DNA of 64,000 nt from an uncultured Porphyromonadaceae bacterium. Its GTDB lineage: Bacteria > Bacteroidota > Bacteroidia > Bacteroidales > Muribaculaceae. The stretch lies in assembly GCA_900540625.1 (NCBI GenBank), contig UQGP01000002.1:1-64000 (forward strand). Direction: 5' to 3'. Position numbers and translations under genes: made by a program. Shown here piece after piece: positions 26,498 to 34,478 of this stretch. Numbering within the stretch: position 1 is the stretch's first letter; the number at the start of each line of letters is the position of its first letter. Below the pieces are notes generated by a model, which saw only the letters and a program-made list of their open reading frames with translations, was not told the origin of the DNA and searched no databases.

Positions 26498-28009
26498 ATG
26501 CATTGCCACATCGACACTATAGGCCACGGCAGCACCCACACTGCAGTCATCATCGGCGGCGGTCCGGCAGGACTGACCGCTGCTCGGCAACTGGTCGCAT
26601 CAGATTGCGGCATCACTCCCATCGTAATCGAATCCGAAGACTGCGTAGGCGGACTCTGCCGCACCATTGTCCACAACGGACTGCGTATGGACATCGGAGG
26701 CCACCGATTTTTCAGCAAATCGGACATTGTCAACGACTGGTGGAAATCCGTACTTGACTACGACGGCAACCCTGAGGTTCAAGACAATGTCATGATGCTG
26801 CGTCCCCGCGTAAGCCACATCTATTTCAAACATCGTTTTATCGACTACCCGGTCACGGCGTCTTGGCACACACTGCGCGACATAGGCCTGCTCAACGCCA
26901 TGCGCTCGGCCTGTGGATACGCGTGGGCCAAGATACACCCACGCCATCCGGTCAACTCGCTCGAGGACTTCTACGTCAACCGCTTTGGCCGGCCACTGTA
27001 CCGGATGTTCTTCGAAGACTATACCACCAAGGTCTGGGGCATACATCCATCCGAAATGAACGCCGATTGGGGAAGTCAGCGCGTCAAAGGCCTATCCATA
27101 AACGCCGTAATACGCAATATGCTGACCCGCAAGAACACCAACGAAACGCACGTCGAAACATCGCTTATCGACAGGTTCAGGTATCCAAAATACGGGCCCG
27201 GACAGCTATGGGACGCCGCTGCACAGCAAGTACGACAACTCGGCGGGACAATCCTTACAGGACACCGCGTGACTGCCATCAATATCGACAGCCGACGCCA
27301 CGTCCATTCAGTCACCGTCATCGATCAGGCCGGAAACGCACAAGAAATACCCTGCGACTATGTGCTGTCATCCACACCATTATGCAATCTCGTCCCCGGC
27401 CTGCGGGGCATCGACACCCCGGCAGACATACTTGCAGACGCCTCCGCCCTGCCCTACCGAGACTTCATCACGGTAGGACTGCTCGTTGACAACCTCGCCA
27501 TCCGCGCGCACGACGGCACACCCATTCACGACACCTGGATATACATCCAAGACAAAGACGTACACCTCGGCAGACTGCAAATATTCAACAACTGGTCGCC
27601 ATATCTCGTCCCTACCCAAGGCGTATGGCTCGGCTTAGAATACTTCTGCAGCCAAAACGACGAGCTATGGTCAATGCAAGACGACGAATTCATACACATG
27701 GCTGTCAACGAATTGCGCCGCATAGGCATCATCGGCATGCACACCGACATCCTCGACAGCATACGCATTCGCGTACCCAAGGCATACCCGGCCTACCACG
27801 GCTCCTACGCCCAAATGCCGCAAATACGCGACTTCCTCGACAGCATCGCCGGCCTATACTGCATCGGGCGCAACGGACAACACCGTTACAACAATATGGA
27901 CCACTCGATGCTCACCGCCATAGCCGCCGTCAATGCCATACAAGGCAACGGATCCACCAAAGACGTATGGAATATCAATACCGACGACACATACCACGAG
28001 CAAAGATAA
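26498..28009 (+). CDS. FAD-dependent amine-oxidase/UDP-galactopyranose-mutase-like oxidoreductase
   Basis: 503 residues. The N-terminal dinucleotide-binding motif AVIIGGGPAGLTAARQL is followed by VGGLCRTIVHNGLRMDIGGHRFFSK, a combination found in protoporphyrinogen-oxidase and UDP-galactopyranose-mutase-like flavoproteins. RYPKYGPGQLWD near 224 and the C-terminal YCIGRNGQHRYNNMDHSM (FAD-contacting) fit the 500-residue Bacteroidota group often found with surface glycan genes. A glycan sugar-nucleotide substrate is plausible but unproven. The start at 26498 lies 19 bases after the promoter box; the upstream ATG at 26477 falls inside that promoter. The next gene begins 10 bp downstream. Confidence 0.82.
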   Translation: MHCHIDTIGHGSTHTAVIIGGGPAGLTAARQLVASDCGITPIVIESEDCVGGLCRTIVHNGLRMDIGGHRFFSKSDIVNDWWKSVLDYDGNPEVQDNVMMLRPRVSHIYFKHRFIDYPVTASWHTLRDIGLLNAMRSACGYAWAKIHPRHPVNSLEDFYVNRFGRPLYRMFFEDYTTKVWGIHPSEMNADWGSQRVKGLSINAVIRNMLTRKNTNETHVETSLIDRFRYPKYGPGQLWDAAAQQVRQLGGTILTGHRVTAINIDSRRHVHSVTVIDQAGNAQEIPCDYVLSSTPLCNLVPGLRGIDTPADILADASALPYRDFITVGLLVDNLAIRAHDGTPIHDTWIYIQDKDVHLGRLQIFNNWSPYLVPTQGVWLGLEYFCSQNDELWSMQDDEFIHMAVNELRRIGIIGMHTDILDSIRIRVPKAYPAYHGSYAQMPQIRDFLDSIAGLYCIGRNGQHRYNNMDHSMLTAIAAVNAIQGNGSTKDVWNINTDDTYHEQR

Positions 28010-28019
28010 ACCGCAACAA

Positions 28020-28391
28020 ATGAAAGCATTAGCCGCAATACTTGCGACCGTCGCAATTCTCTGTGCCTGCAACTCGCACAAGCCTCAATCAACCAACGCC
28101 GAGGCCATACCCGTCGGCGACATTCCCGAAGACAGCACCATATACAACCCCGGAGTGCTGATTATCAACTACACACGCACCGACAGCGTGCGCGCCGCCC
28201 TGTTCGACCAAGTCAAGCAGCTAAACGCCGCCGTCATCTACGACTACAACATCATCGATGCCATCGCAGTACGCCTGCCCGAGCCGCACACCCTATCAGC
28301 CACCAACCGCGCCATCCGGATCTTCAAAACCCTCCCCGGCATCCTCGCCGTCGAACGCGACCGCATCGCCCGGCTCCACTCCGACAAATAA
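28020..28391 (+). CDS. Small lipoprotein with inhibitor-I9-like fold
   Basis: 123 residues. A lipoprotein signal ends at the Cys in ILCACNSHK (about C17). The mature domain (GVLIINYTRTDSVRAAL, then a turn, YDYNIIDAIAVRLPE, and PGILAVERDRIARLHSDK) has the beta-alpha-beta-beta-alpha-beta spacing and V.AVE.D ending of subtilisin propeptide/inhibitor I9 domains. No protease is attached or adjacent. It may be a free envelope inhibitor or chaperone; this rests on pattern resemblance only. It starts 10 bp after the oxidoreductase stop and is probably in the same operon. Confidence 0.7.
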   Translation: MKALAAILATVAILCACNSHKPQSTNAEAIPVGDIPEDSTIYNPGVLIINYTRTDSVRAALFDQVKQLNAAVIYDYNIIDAIAVRLPEPHTLSATNRAIRIFKTLPGILAVERDRIARLHSDK

Positions 28392-28609
28392 GCCGCGTAA
28401 TCAACATCGGTGCACACATGTCCGACCGAATACACAATCTCCGGCCGGATGCCGCCATACGAGTATTTCTTGCGCTATATTGCTGTTTATCAGCATATTA
28501 CCCCCCCGAATTTCATTATGAAAACATTCTTAAATCTTCAAAACAAATTTTGACGTTTTTTCCGCTAAAAATTTTGTCATATCAAAAAAAAGACTTTACT
28601 TTGCGAATA
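28392..28609 (+). other. Intergenic region before element B
   Basis: No gene seen. AT-rich from about 28500 on, ending in the promoter TTTG (28573-28576), 19 bases, TTACTTTG (28596-28603; one mismatch to TAnnTTTG), which should start element B near 28610. An open frame at 28418-28639 overlaps this promoter and has no protein-like features. Confidence 0.55.
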
Positions 28610-28976
28610 GTTACCCGTAATAGAGCAGAAGCCCCGTAGGGGGCAAGCGGCGGGCAACACCGTATGAAACGCAGCACTATGCGGCGCGACATACACGACA
28701 TATTATCAAAAAGCGTATACTTGGCGCTTATTCTTGACGTTCCGAAATCTGACAAATTTCCATCATCGCTGTCAAGGATATAGCAACAGTAGAACGCCTG
28801 TGGGTTTGTAATACCCCGTCACCGCCACAGACACCGCCTTGCCACGGTGCCGGCAGTGACGTTATTACAATAACTGCGTGGGCTTCTGCATGTTGCTCTT
28901 TCCCCAGCGAGAAAGGCTTTGTCAGAGCCCCGGAACGACGGAACGAGCAACCGGTAAAGAGCCCTCGCTTTTTTTT
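28610..28976 (+). ncRNA. Structured non-coding RNA candidate, element B
   Basis: About 367 nt between a promoter and a terminator, similar in order and structure to 3889-4224. Shared: AAGCG (28711-28715) pairing with CGCTT (28725-28729), then TTCTTG; and gtcaaggatatagcaac (28771-28787). A long helix gtaata...gtcac / gtgac...tattac (about 28812-28870) fills the middle. At the 3' end gttgctc (28892-28898) pairs with gagcaac (28945-28951), crossed by the terminator stem agcgag (28906-28911) with ctcgct (28964-28969), then eight T. The same crossing helices with different bases in element A support a real RNA fold. About 170 bp separate its end from the first cluster gene, so it may be a separate RNA or a leader controlling that cluster. 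Confidence 0.6.
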
Positions 28977-29147
28977 GTATACCAACGTGACACCGGCGGC
29001 ATCCAAACCCATAGGATAGCAACAGACAATCATCCATCACTTCCGCCGTATCCCTTCCCGCCACTCGGTATACAGCCAGTACTAATCCCTTGGCCTTTGG
29101 TCTCTTCGTCAAGCGCGTGAGGACGCCCATACCTACCTGAAAACAAC

Positions 29148-29657
29148 ATGGCAAAAACTGTTAAAGCTAAGACTTCTGCAACAAAAACGGCTGCAAAAAA
29201 AGCAACAGCCACAAAAGCCACAGCGAAGAAAACAACGGCAACTAAACCTTCCGCCAAAACTACCACCGCAGAAATCACAGTCAGTGGCAACAAAAAAATC
29301 GCCACACTCCAAAAAGAATTCAACAAGAAGTTCCCATATCTTCAGCTCTGTATCGCATATAGTTATGCTCGCGATGCAGTCAAAAAAGGCGACTCTATCC
29401 GTAATATTGATGGCGAGAAGACTCTTGCATCTGTGCGGCGTGCAGATTCCGGCGGCTCCATTTCTATTTCCGGCAACAAGAAAGTCAAAACTTTGGAAAA
29501 AGAGTTCGACACTGTATTCGGCTTATATTGCCAAGTATGCTACTACAACGCAGAGGGCCATCCATATTACACCAGCGGAGCATCTGACGAAATGACGCTT
29601 TCTGCACTCAATGCATACGGAGAAAAGAATGGCTGGAAGAAAGGAATATACAGATAA
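29148..29657 (+). CDS. Histone-H1-like tail fused to a duplicated small domain
   Basis: 169 residues. The first 43 are almost all Lys, Ala and Thr (AKTVKAKTSATKTAAKKATA), like bacterial H1-type DNA-binding tails. Two copies of a domain of about 55 residues follow: ITVSGNKKIATLQKEFNKKF with TLASVRR, and ISISGNKKVKTLEKEFDTVF with MTLSAL. The same domain pair occurs in the proteins at 32476 and 38910, so this is one family of three paralogues in the cluster. I do not know the family; no catalytic residues stand out. Nucleoid association is inferred from the tail only. It is the first gene after element B, and the next gene follows after 35 bp. Confidence 0.75.
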   Translation: MAKTVKAKTSATKTAAKKATATKATAKKTTATKPSAKTTTAEITVSGNKKIATLQKEFNKKFPYLQLCIAYSYARDAVKKGDSIRNIDGEKTLASVRRADSGGSISISGNKKVKTLEKEFDTVFGLYCQVCYYNAEGHPYYTSGASDEMTLSALNAYGEKNGWKKGIYR

Positions 29658-29692
29658 CACAACCTAACAATCAACCCATATACAATAAGACT

Positions 29693-29950
29693 ATGGCAAT
29701 AAAACGAACCGCCGATGGTAGCATTGATAAACGTACCAAAGAAGGCAAAGCAATCTGCGCCCGCATGGCTAAGGCCCGTCGCGCTGCAGCCAAACTGAAA
29801 AAGAAGACAACTTCTACATCCGTCAAGAGAACTGCAGACGGCACTGTAGACAAACGCACCAAGGAAGGCAAAGCAATGTGCGAACGCATGGCCAAAGCCC
29901 GCAAAGCAAAAGGCTCACTCAAAAACCGTCTGAAAAGACTCTTCAAGTAA
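29693..29950 (+). CDS. Small basic protein with two tandem repeats
   Basis: 85 residues, about 40% Lys plus Arg. Two nearly identical units (KRTADGSIDKRTKEGKAICA and KRTADGTVDKRTKEGKAMCE, each followed by RMAKARKA) make up most of the protein, ending in a basic tail KNRLKRLFK. Codon choices differ between the units, so the duplication is not a recent assembly artefact. The charge suggests nucleic-acid or anionic-surface binding. It lies 35 bp after the H1-tailed gene and 23 bp before the TerB-like gene. Family unknown to me. Confidence 0.75.
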   Translation: MAIKRTADGSIDKRTKEGKAICARMAKARRAAAKLKKKTTSTSVKRTADGTVDKRTKEGKAMCERMAKARKAKGSLKNRLKRLFK

Positions 29951-29973
29951 TCAACCAATCAACAATCGGACTA

Positions 29974-30384
29974 ATGAAAACAACAGACAAAACTATTGCT
30001 GCTCTCGTTGCGGCTGCAATATGGGCTGACGGCGAATACGAAGAGGCCGAACGCATCACCACCGGCGAAATAGCGGAAGCCCTTGAACTCCCGGAAGACG
30101 AATTTATCGCCCTCGTTGAACAAGAAATCGAAAAAATCAAAGATTTCGACGAAGACAAAGCAACTGAATATCTGGTAGCTAACGCCGATGATGTGGACGA
30201 CCAGGAAGTTGCAATAGTCTATGAAGCACTTATGCAGATTATGATATGCGACAACGTCCTCACCGTAGACGAAGTCAACACCCTCATCGTTGTTGCCGAT
30301 GCACTTGGCATGGATGAAGCAAGTTCAATCCTGCTTCTCTGCGATATGGTAAAAACCGAACCCGAACTCGAAGTCGAACTGTAA
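29974..30384 (+). CDS. TerB-like acidic helical protein
   Basis: 136 residues, all helical and strongly acidic. The pattern AAAIWADGEYEEAERI (about 12-27), an acidic middle, and DNVLTVDEVNTLIVVADALGM (about 92-112) resembles the TerB/TerB-like domain, a metal-associated helical fold of tellurite-resistance and phage-stress gene clusters. The identification rests on pattern only. The start at 29974 is chosen because the in-frame upstream part overlaps the preceding gene and is not protein-like. It stands between highly basic proteins and an OmpA-domain membrane protein; the charge contrast suggests a complex (inference). Confidence 0.65.
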   Translation: MKTTDKTIAALVAAAIWADGEYEEAERITTGEIAEALELPEDEFIALVEQEIEKIKDFDEDKATEYLVANADDVDDQEVAIVYEALMQIMICDNVLTVDEVNTLIVVADALGMDEASSILLLCDMVKTEPELEVEL

Positions 30385-30405
30385 GTCCTTAAAACAAAAA
30401 TAAAA

Positions 30406-31314
30406 ATGGCAAGCAAAATCAGAGTATATGGCAAAGCCCAAAACCGTACAGTGCTCGGTCTGGTACACGCCTACATGACAATGTTCCCCCACGCAACGCT
30501 GGAGGACTTACGTAAAGCATTTCCCAATAGTCTCAACCCCGACAAAGGTGTAGCCGAAAACTTCATCTATGCCGAGGAAAAAGGCACAGACGCCAATTGG
30601 GACGGATACTTCAAAGGCGAGAACGAAGTAATCACCGATGGCGATGGACGCAAAGTTGCCGTTGTCAAGATGTGGACAAAGCCATCGTTCCAACGTGCAA
30701 TCGAGCAAGCAAAGCTATATGATATCGAAGTGGCCGAGTTCACCGAAGCCGACAAGGGTTTTGGCAAGAAAGGAGGCTTTCGCCTCGAGTACCTCAACAG
30801 CTATGTTCCCCCAGTACCTGACAAAAAGAAAGGTATCCCCGTATGGGTTTGGATTATCGTGGCTCTGGCCGTTATAGGCGCCATCGTTGCCCTTTGCTTA
30901 CCCAAGGGCGAAGTCCGCGTTGAAGAAAAAGTCATCGAGAAAGAGGTCGTTGTACGCGACACAGTATATGTACAACAAATCCAGGAAATAGAGCGCAAGT
31001 TCAATGCGGCTCAGTTCGAACAAAACAAAGCCGAGTTGAACGATGATGCCAAACTCGCCCTCCACGACCTCGCCAAGGTTCTCAGCCAGAATCCCGAATT
31101 GCGCCTACAAGTCGTAGGCCACACCTCCGCCGAAGGCAGCGCAGAGCACAACCTCAAACTGTCGCAAGATCGTGCCAAGGCAGCCGTTGACTTCCTCGTA
31201 AACAAGGAAGGTATAGACGCCGCACGTGTCACCTCCGTTGGCAAAGGCTCGTCCGAGCCTAAAGATCCCAACAACCCGGAGGCCAACCGCCGCACCGAAT
31301 TTGTAATCTTGTAA
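30406..31314 (+). CDS. Inner-membrane protein with cytoplasmic N-domain and periplasmic OmpA domain
   Basis: 302 residues. An N-terminal domain of about 140 residues that I do not recognise is followed by one membrane helix at 146-165 (VWVWIIVALAVIGAIVALCL), a charged stalk, and an OmpA C-terminal peptidoglycan-binding domain (203-302; VVGHTSAEGSAEHNLKLSQD near 237, ANRRTEFVIL at the end). There is no signal peptide, so the OmpA part reaches the periplasm from an inner-membrane anchor, as in MotB or TssL-type proteins. It could link a cytoplasmic complex to the cell wall. It starts 21 bp after the TerB-like gene; the nuclease-like gene follows after 9 bp. Confidence 0.82.
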   Translation: MASKIRVYGKAQNRTVLGLVHAYMTMFPHATLEDLRKAFPNSLNPDKGVAENFIYAEEKGTDANWDGYFKGENEVITDGDGRKVAVVKMWTKPSFQRAIEQAKLYDIEVAEFTEADKGFGKKGGFRLEYLNSYVPPVPDKKKGIPVWVWIIVALAVIGAIVALCLPKGEVRVEEKVIEKEVVVRDTVYVQQIQEIERKFNAAQFEQNKAELNDDAKLALHDLAKVLSQNPELRLQVVGHTSAEGSAEHNLKLSQDRAKAAVDFLVNKEGIDAARVTSVGKGSSEPKDPNNPEANRRTEFVIL

Positions 31315-31323
31315 AGACGACAG

Positions 31324-31992
31324 ATGACGAGGCTCGTTGACTTAGTCAAAGACGATGTATCCGCGTTCTTGAAGAGCAACCAAGAGTTGCTCTTCAATGA
31401 GCGCGACCTTCAGATGCATCTTGCCCTGTGGCTCGAAGCATCAGATAACAAATACGATGATGTCGACATCGAATACTACGTACCGAACTCTGAACTGGAA
31501 GGTTATGGCGACCTTTGGGACAACGAATTACGCATTGATATCGTAGTCCGGAAAGGAATTGAATACGTTCCTATCGAGCTCAAATACAAGACCAAAGGCG
31601 TAAATCGGCAAATATCCCGTTTCGGCATAAAACTAAGCAAGGAAGTTCTGGTTGTAAAGAATCAGGGAGCTCAAAACCTCGGGATGTACGGATTTTGGAA
31701 AGACGTCAAGCGAATCGAGCTGTTGCGCCGGCGTTTTGACAACATCCACAACGGCTTAGCCGTATTTGTAACCAATGACGAAATATATGTCAAAGGAAGC
31801 AAGGAATCTTCAGACAACTACCTGATGAACATCTCCGAAGGCAAACACAGCATACACAAATACTGGCAAAAGCGCGAAAGCAAATTAGCCAAAGACAACC
31901 CAAGGTTTGACGTTGAAGCAGAATATTCGATGCATTGGGAATCCAACATCATCGATACCGAAAAGTTTTATCATACAATATTAACTATATAA
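31324..31992 (+). CDS. PD-(D/E)XK nuclease-like protein
   Basis: 222 residues. The N-terminal helix with E28 (NERDLQMHLALWL), then D72 in ELRIDIVVRK and E85-L-K87 in VPIELKYKTK, form the E...D...ExK active-site pattern of the PD-(D/E)XK superfamily. A following QISRFG..L.KEVLVVK segment fits the fold. It could cut DNA or RNA, or keep only the fold. No methylase partner is present, so it is not an ordinary restriction enzyme. The next gene begins 17 bp downstream. Inference: effector or processing nuclease of the cluster. Confidence 0.7.
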   Translation: MTRLVDLVKDDVSAFLKSNQELLFNERDLQMHLALWLEASDNKYDDVDIEYYVPNSELEGYGDLWDNELRIDIVVRKGIEYVPIELKYKTKGVNRQISRFGIKLSKEVLVVKNQGAQNLGMYGFWKDVKRIELLRRRFDNIHNGLAVFVTNDEIYVKGSKESSDNYLMNISEGKHSIHKYWQKRESKLAKDNPRFDVEAEYSMHWESNIIDTEKFYHTILTI

Positions 31993-32009
31993 TAGTATAG
32001 CCTCGCTAT

Positions 32010-32436
32010 ATGGAGACAAAAAACGAAATCATAATAGGCGAATACCTTGTCGTAGAAGACATCAAAGGCTCGTTCTATGTCCGCAAAACATACAGCAACA
32101 CCAAGGGTGCCCTACGAGAAATTGCCGAGAAAACAGGCTTTGAATATGACGAAAATTGGAACACGCGGCAATTCGGAGCTAAATTGATCGGCGAGTTGAA
32201 AGGCGAAAAAAATACCCTCAAAAGGAACTGCCCATGCCGAATACGGCCCTTACGTAATCTATCGCACCGAAGAAGGATCCATCGTCGTCTACACAGACTA
32301 CGAGAACACCAAACAAGGCCTACGCGAAATCGCCGAGCTTATAGACCTCGATTACGATACAAATCTGACCACTCGCCAATTAGGCACGCGTATAATCAAA
32401 CGCGCAGTGGAAATCAGCAGAAGCAAAAACGCATAA
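32010..32436 (+). pseudogene. Frameshifted gene encoding a duplicated about 55-residue domain
   Basis: The first frame reads GEYLVVEDIKGSFYVRKTYS, NTKGALREIAE and TRQFGAKLI, then loses sense after a run of seven A at 32206-32212. In the next frame the protein resumes: GPYVIYRTEEGSIVVYTDYE, NTKQGLREIAE, TRQLGTRII, stop at 32434-32436. The two halves are clear repeats, so the intact gene would encode about 141 residues. Removing one A from the run restores the frame. The cause could be mutation, phase variation, programmed slippage or a sequencing error; the sequence alone cannot tell. The uninterrupted first frame would end at 32489 with a nonsense basic tail overlapping the next gene. Confidence 0.7.
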
Positions 32437-32475
32437 GAATAACAACATCACACCAACAACTAAAATCAAAAAACT

Positions 32476-32790
32476 ATGGCAGAATTTAAGTTAGATGGCC
32501 GCATGAAGGTCAAAACACTCAAAGACAACTTCAAGAAAAACTTCGGCTCGACACTCCGTGTCTACAAGAGCGCTACATGCCGCGGCGCTTTCGCAGATGA
32601 CAACGCCACACTCGCATCCATTCGCGCAGAGGGCAAAGCAGGCGGCGAACTCACTGTTGGCGGCAACCTTAAAGTCGGCAACTTCGAGAAAAAAGTCTCT
32701 GAAATGTACGGCATCGGCGTACAGGTGGCCAATTCCGACAACACCAAACTCGCGGACGACAACGTAACACTCGTCGCCGCCGGCAAATAA
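32476..32790 (+). CDS. Duplicated small-domain protein, paralogue 2
   Basis: 104 residues consisting of two copies of the domain seen at 29148 and 38910. Copy 1: FKLDGRMKVKTLKDNFKKNF, GSTLRVY, DDNATLASIR. Copy 2: LTVGGNLKVGNFEKKVSEMY, GIGVQVAN, DDNVTLVAAGK. Each predicts as two strands, a helix (KTLKDNFKKNF), a strand (LRVY) and a D..TL strand, compatible with a small alpha/beta (ubiquitin-like or ferredoxin-like) fold; I cannot name it. No signal or membrane segment. The start is 39 bp after the restored end of the frameshifted gene. Confidence 0.75.
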   Translation: MAEFKLDGRMKVKTLKDNFKKNFGSTLRVYKSATCRGAFADDNATLASIRAEGKAGGELTVGGNLKVGNFEKKVSEMYGIGVQVANSDNTKLADDNVTLVAAGK

Positions 32791-32805
32791 TAGCCATAAA
32801 GTTAT

Positions 32806-33027
32806 ATGGCAAGCAACGATTTCGAATGTAAGCTATGCAAGAAGGTAATTAGCAAGGGGCTATTTACCAGCAGCGGCTCATTCCACAAGTATAAATGCCC
32901 CAAACACGGAGACATCTGCGAGAAACATATAAAGAAACACTTGTTTGGTAGTCCCACATGCAAGGAATGTGGGAATAAAGTCCGAGTGTATACTAAGACC
33001 GGAGCCAAATGGGTGCAGGATAAATAA
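32806..33027 (+). CDS. Small zinc-finger-like protein
   Basis: 73 residues with three Cys/His pairs: CKLC (8-11), CPKHGDICEKH (about 31-41) and CKEC (about 52-55), enough for one or two zinc sites. The many lysines suggest nucleic-acid binding. It resembles treble-clef or double zinc-ribbon microproteins but is not a member I recognise. It starts 15 bp after paralogue 2. A long imperfect hairpin follows before the Sel1-repeat gene. Confidence 0.72.
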   Translation: MASNDFECKLCKKVISKGLFTSSGSFHKYKCPKHGDICEKHIKKHLFGSPTCKECGNKVRVYTKTGAKWVQDK

Positions 33028-33064
33028 TCAAAAGATTCCAACTACAATCCAAACAACGTCTACC

Positions 33065-33117
33065 ATCTGCTTGGCAAGTGTCGGACTATATTACGCGCCG
33101 ACACTAGCCAAGTAGAT
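33065..33117 (+). repeat. Long imperfect hairpin between cluster genes
   Basis: atctgcttggcaagtgtcgg (33065-33084) pairs with ccgacactagccaagtagat (33098-33117), 18 of 20 positions, loop 13 bases. No T run follows, so it is not a typical terminator. It may be an mRNA processing or attenuation site, or an inverted-repeat remnant, dividing the cluster into two transcription units. Confidence 0.7.
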
Positions 33118-33143
33118 AGTTAGACAATGAAAAAACGACTATC

Positions 33144-34457
33144 ATGGCAACAAAAAAGATAGAAATCAAAATACTAAAGTTATCCCCAAACCTCCGTGAC
33201 GATTACGACTTGCAAGACGAAGCAACAGCTTCTAATTGCGCACAATGCGAAGTCGATAGCGATGAGGACGACGAAGAAGAGATATCTGACGAAGAATTCG
33301 AGGCCCTCAAACCATACTTTAAAGCCGTTGACCAGTATTGCGATGGGAATTATGTCGAAGCAGTCAAAGGCTTTCGTGAATGCGCCGAAAAAGGGGATGC
33401 TGATGCACAATGCCTCCTCGCTACATGCTATAAAGACGGCAAAGGCGTCGATATAGACGAAACAGAAGCCTTAAAATGGTATCTCCGTGCAGCAAAGCAA
33501 GGAAACACAAAAGCCCAAATGATGACAGCCCTTAGCTATTACTTCGGACGCGGTGTTACGCAAGACTATACTGAAGCCGTTAAATGGTTCCGAAAAGCAG
33601 CAGAACAAGGAGACGCGGAATCTCAATGCTATTTGGCATCGTGCTATTATTCCGGACTGGGCGTGGAACAAGACTATACAAAAGCCTTTGAATGGACAAA
33701 ACGCGCGGCAGAACAAGGGCGAGCCGATGACCAATATTATCTCGGCAGCAAATACATAAATGGCGTTGGTACCCCAAAGGACATAAAAGAAGGCATAAAA
33801 TGGTATAAAAAATCAGCAGAACAAGGAAATGACAAGGCTCAATATGGCCTTGGCTCTTTATATTATTACGGATCAGGCGTACCGGAAGATAATGAGGAGG
33901 CTGTAAAATGGTTTAGCTTATCAGCCAAACAAGGCAATAAATTTGCACAAACATCTCTCGGAGAATGTTATCTGAACGGATACGGCGTACCAATGGATTA
34001 TAAAGCGGCTGTAAACTGGTTCCGGTTAGCAGCTGAACAAGGGGATGATATAGCTCAAAGGAAGCTTGGCGGATGCTATCTAAACGGAACAGGCGTTTCT
34101 AAGAATCCTGAGGAAGCTGTAAACTGGCTAAGACTTGCAGCCGAACAAGGCGACATTACGTCTCAGCATGACCTCGCCGTATTGTATTTTAATGGCGATG
34201 TCATTCCGGAGGACAATGCAGAAGCTCTGAAATGGTTTAGCTTAGCCGCCGAAGCCGGAGATGGAAGTTCACAAAATGCATTGGGGTATATCTACGAAAA
34301 TGGCATCGGCGTTGAACGCGATATTGACACAGCCCGAATGTGGTATATCCGCGTTCTTATGTCTGATAATAATGATGAAGAATGCGAAACAGCCCGTGAA
34401 AACTTAGCAAGATTCATAAAAAATGGCTGGGGACCGGTTGAAGCAGATAAGGACTAA
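33144..34457 (+). CDS. Sel1-repeat protein
   Basis: 437 residues. An acidic N-terminus of about 80 residues (many D/E) precedes about nine Sel1 units of 36 residues with the pattern A..W...AA.QG...AQ..LG..Y..G.GV..D. No signal peptide, so it should be a cytoplasmic solenoid for protein-protein contacts. Sel1 proteins often act as adaptors in signalling or as receptors in defence and toxin systems; here the partner is unknown. Several units are similar at the DNA level, which suggests expansion by duplication. The C-terminal part breaks the repeat and ends in NGWGPVEADKD. Confidence 0.88.
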   Translation: MATKKIEIKILKLSPNLRDDYDLQDEATASNCAQCEVDSDEDDEEEISDEEFEALKPYFKAVDQYCDGNYVEAVKGFRECAEKGDADAQCLLATCYKDGKGVDIDETEALKWYLRAAKQGNTKAQMMTALSYYFGRGVTQDYTEAVKWFRKAAEQGDAESQCYLASCYYSGLGVEQDYTKAFEWTKRAAEQGRADDQYYLGSKYINGVGTPKDIKEGIKWYKKSAEQGNDKAQYGLGSLYYYGSGVPEDNEEAVKWFSLSAKQGNKFAQTSLGECYLNGYGVPMDYKAAVNWFRLAAEQGDDIAQRKLGGCYLNGTGVSKNPEEAVNWLRLAAEQGDITSQHDLAVLYFNGDVIPEDNAEALKWFSLAAEAGDGSSQNALGYIYENGIGVERDIDTARMWYIRVLMSDNNDEECETARENLARFIKNGWGPVEADKD

Positions 34458-34478
34458 TAATCTTTCAAGACATCGATT

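Noticed and set aside
33300..34400. DNA repeats of about 108 bp as a mobile or satellite repeat
   Set aside because: They are in-frame Sel1 units of a coding gene.
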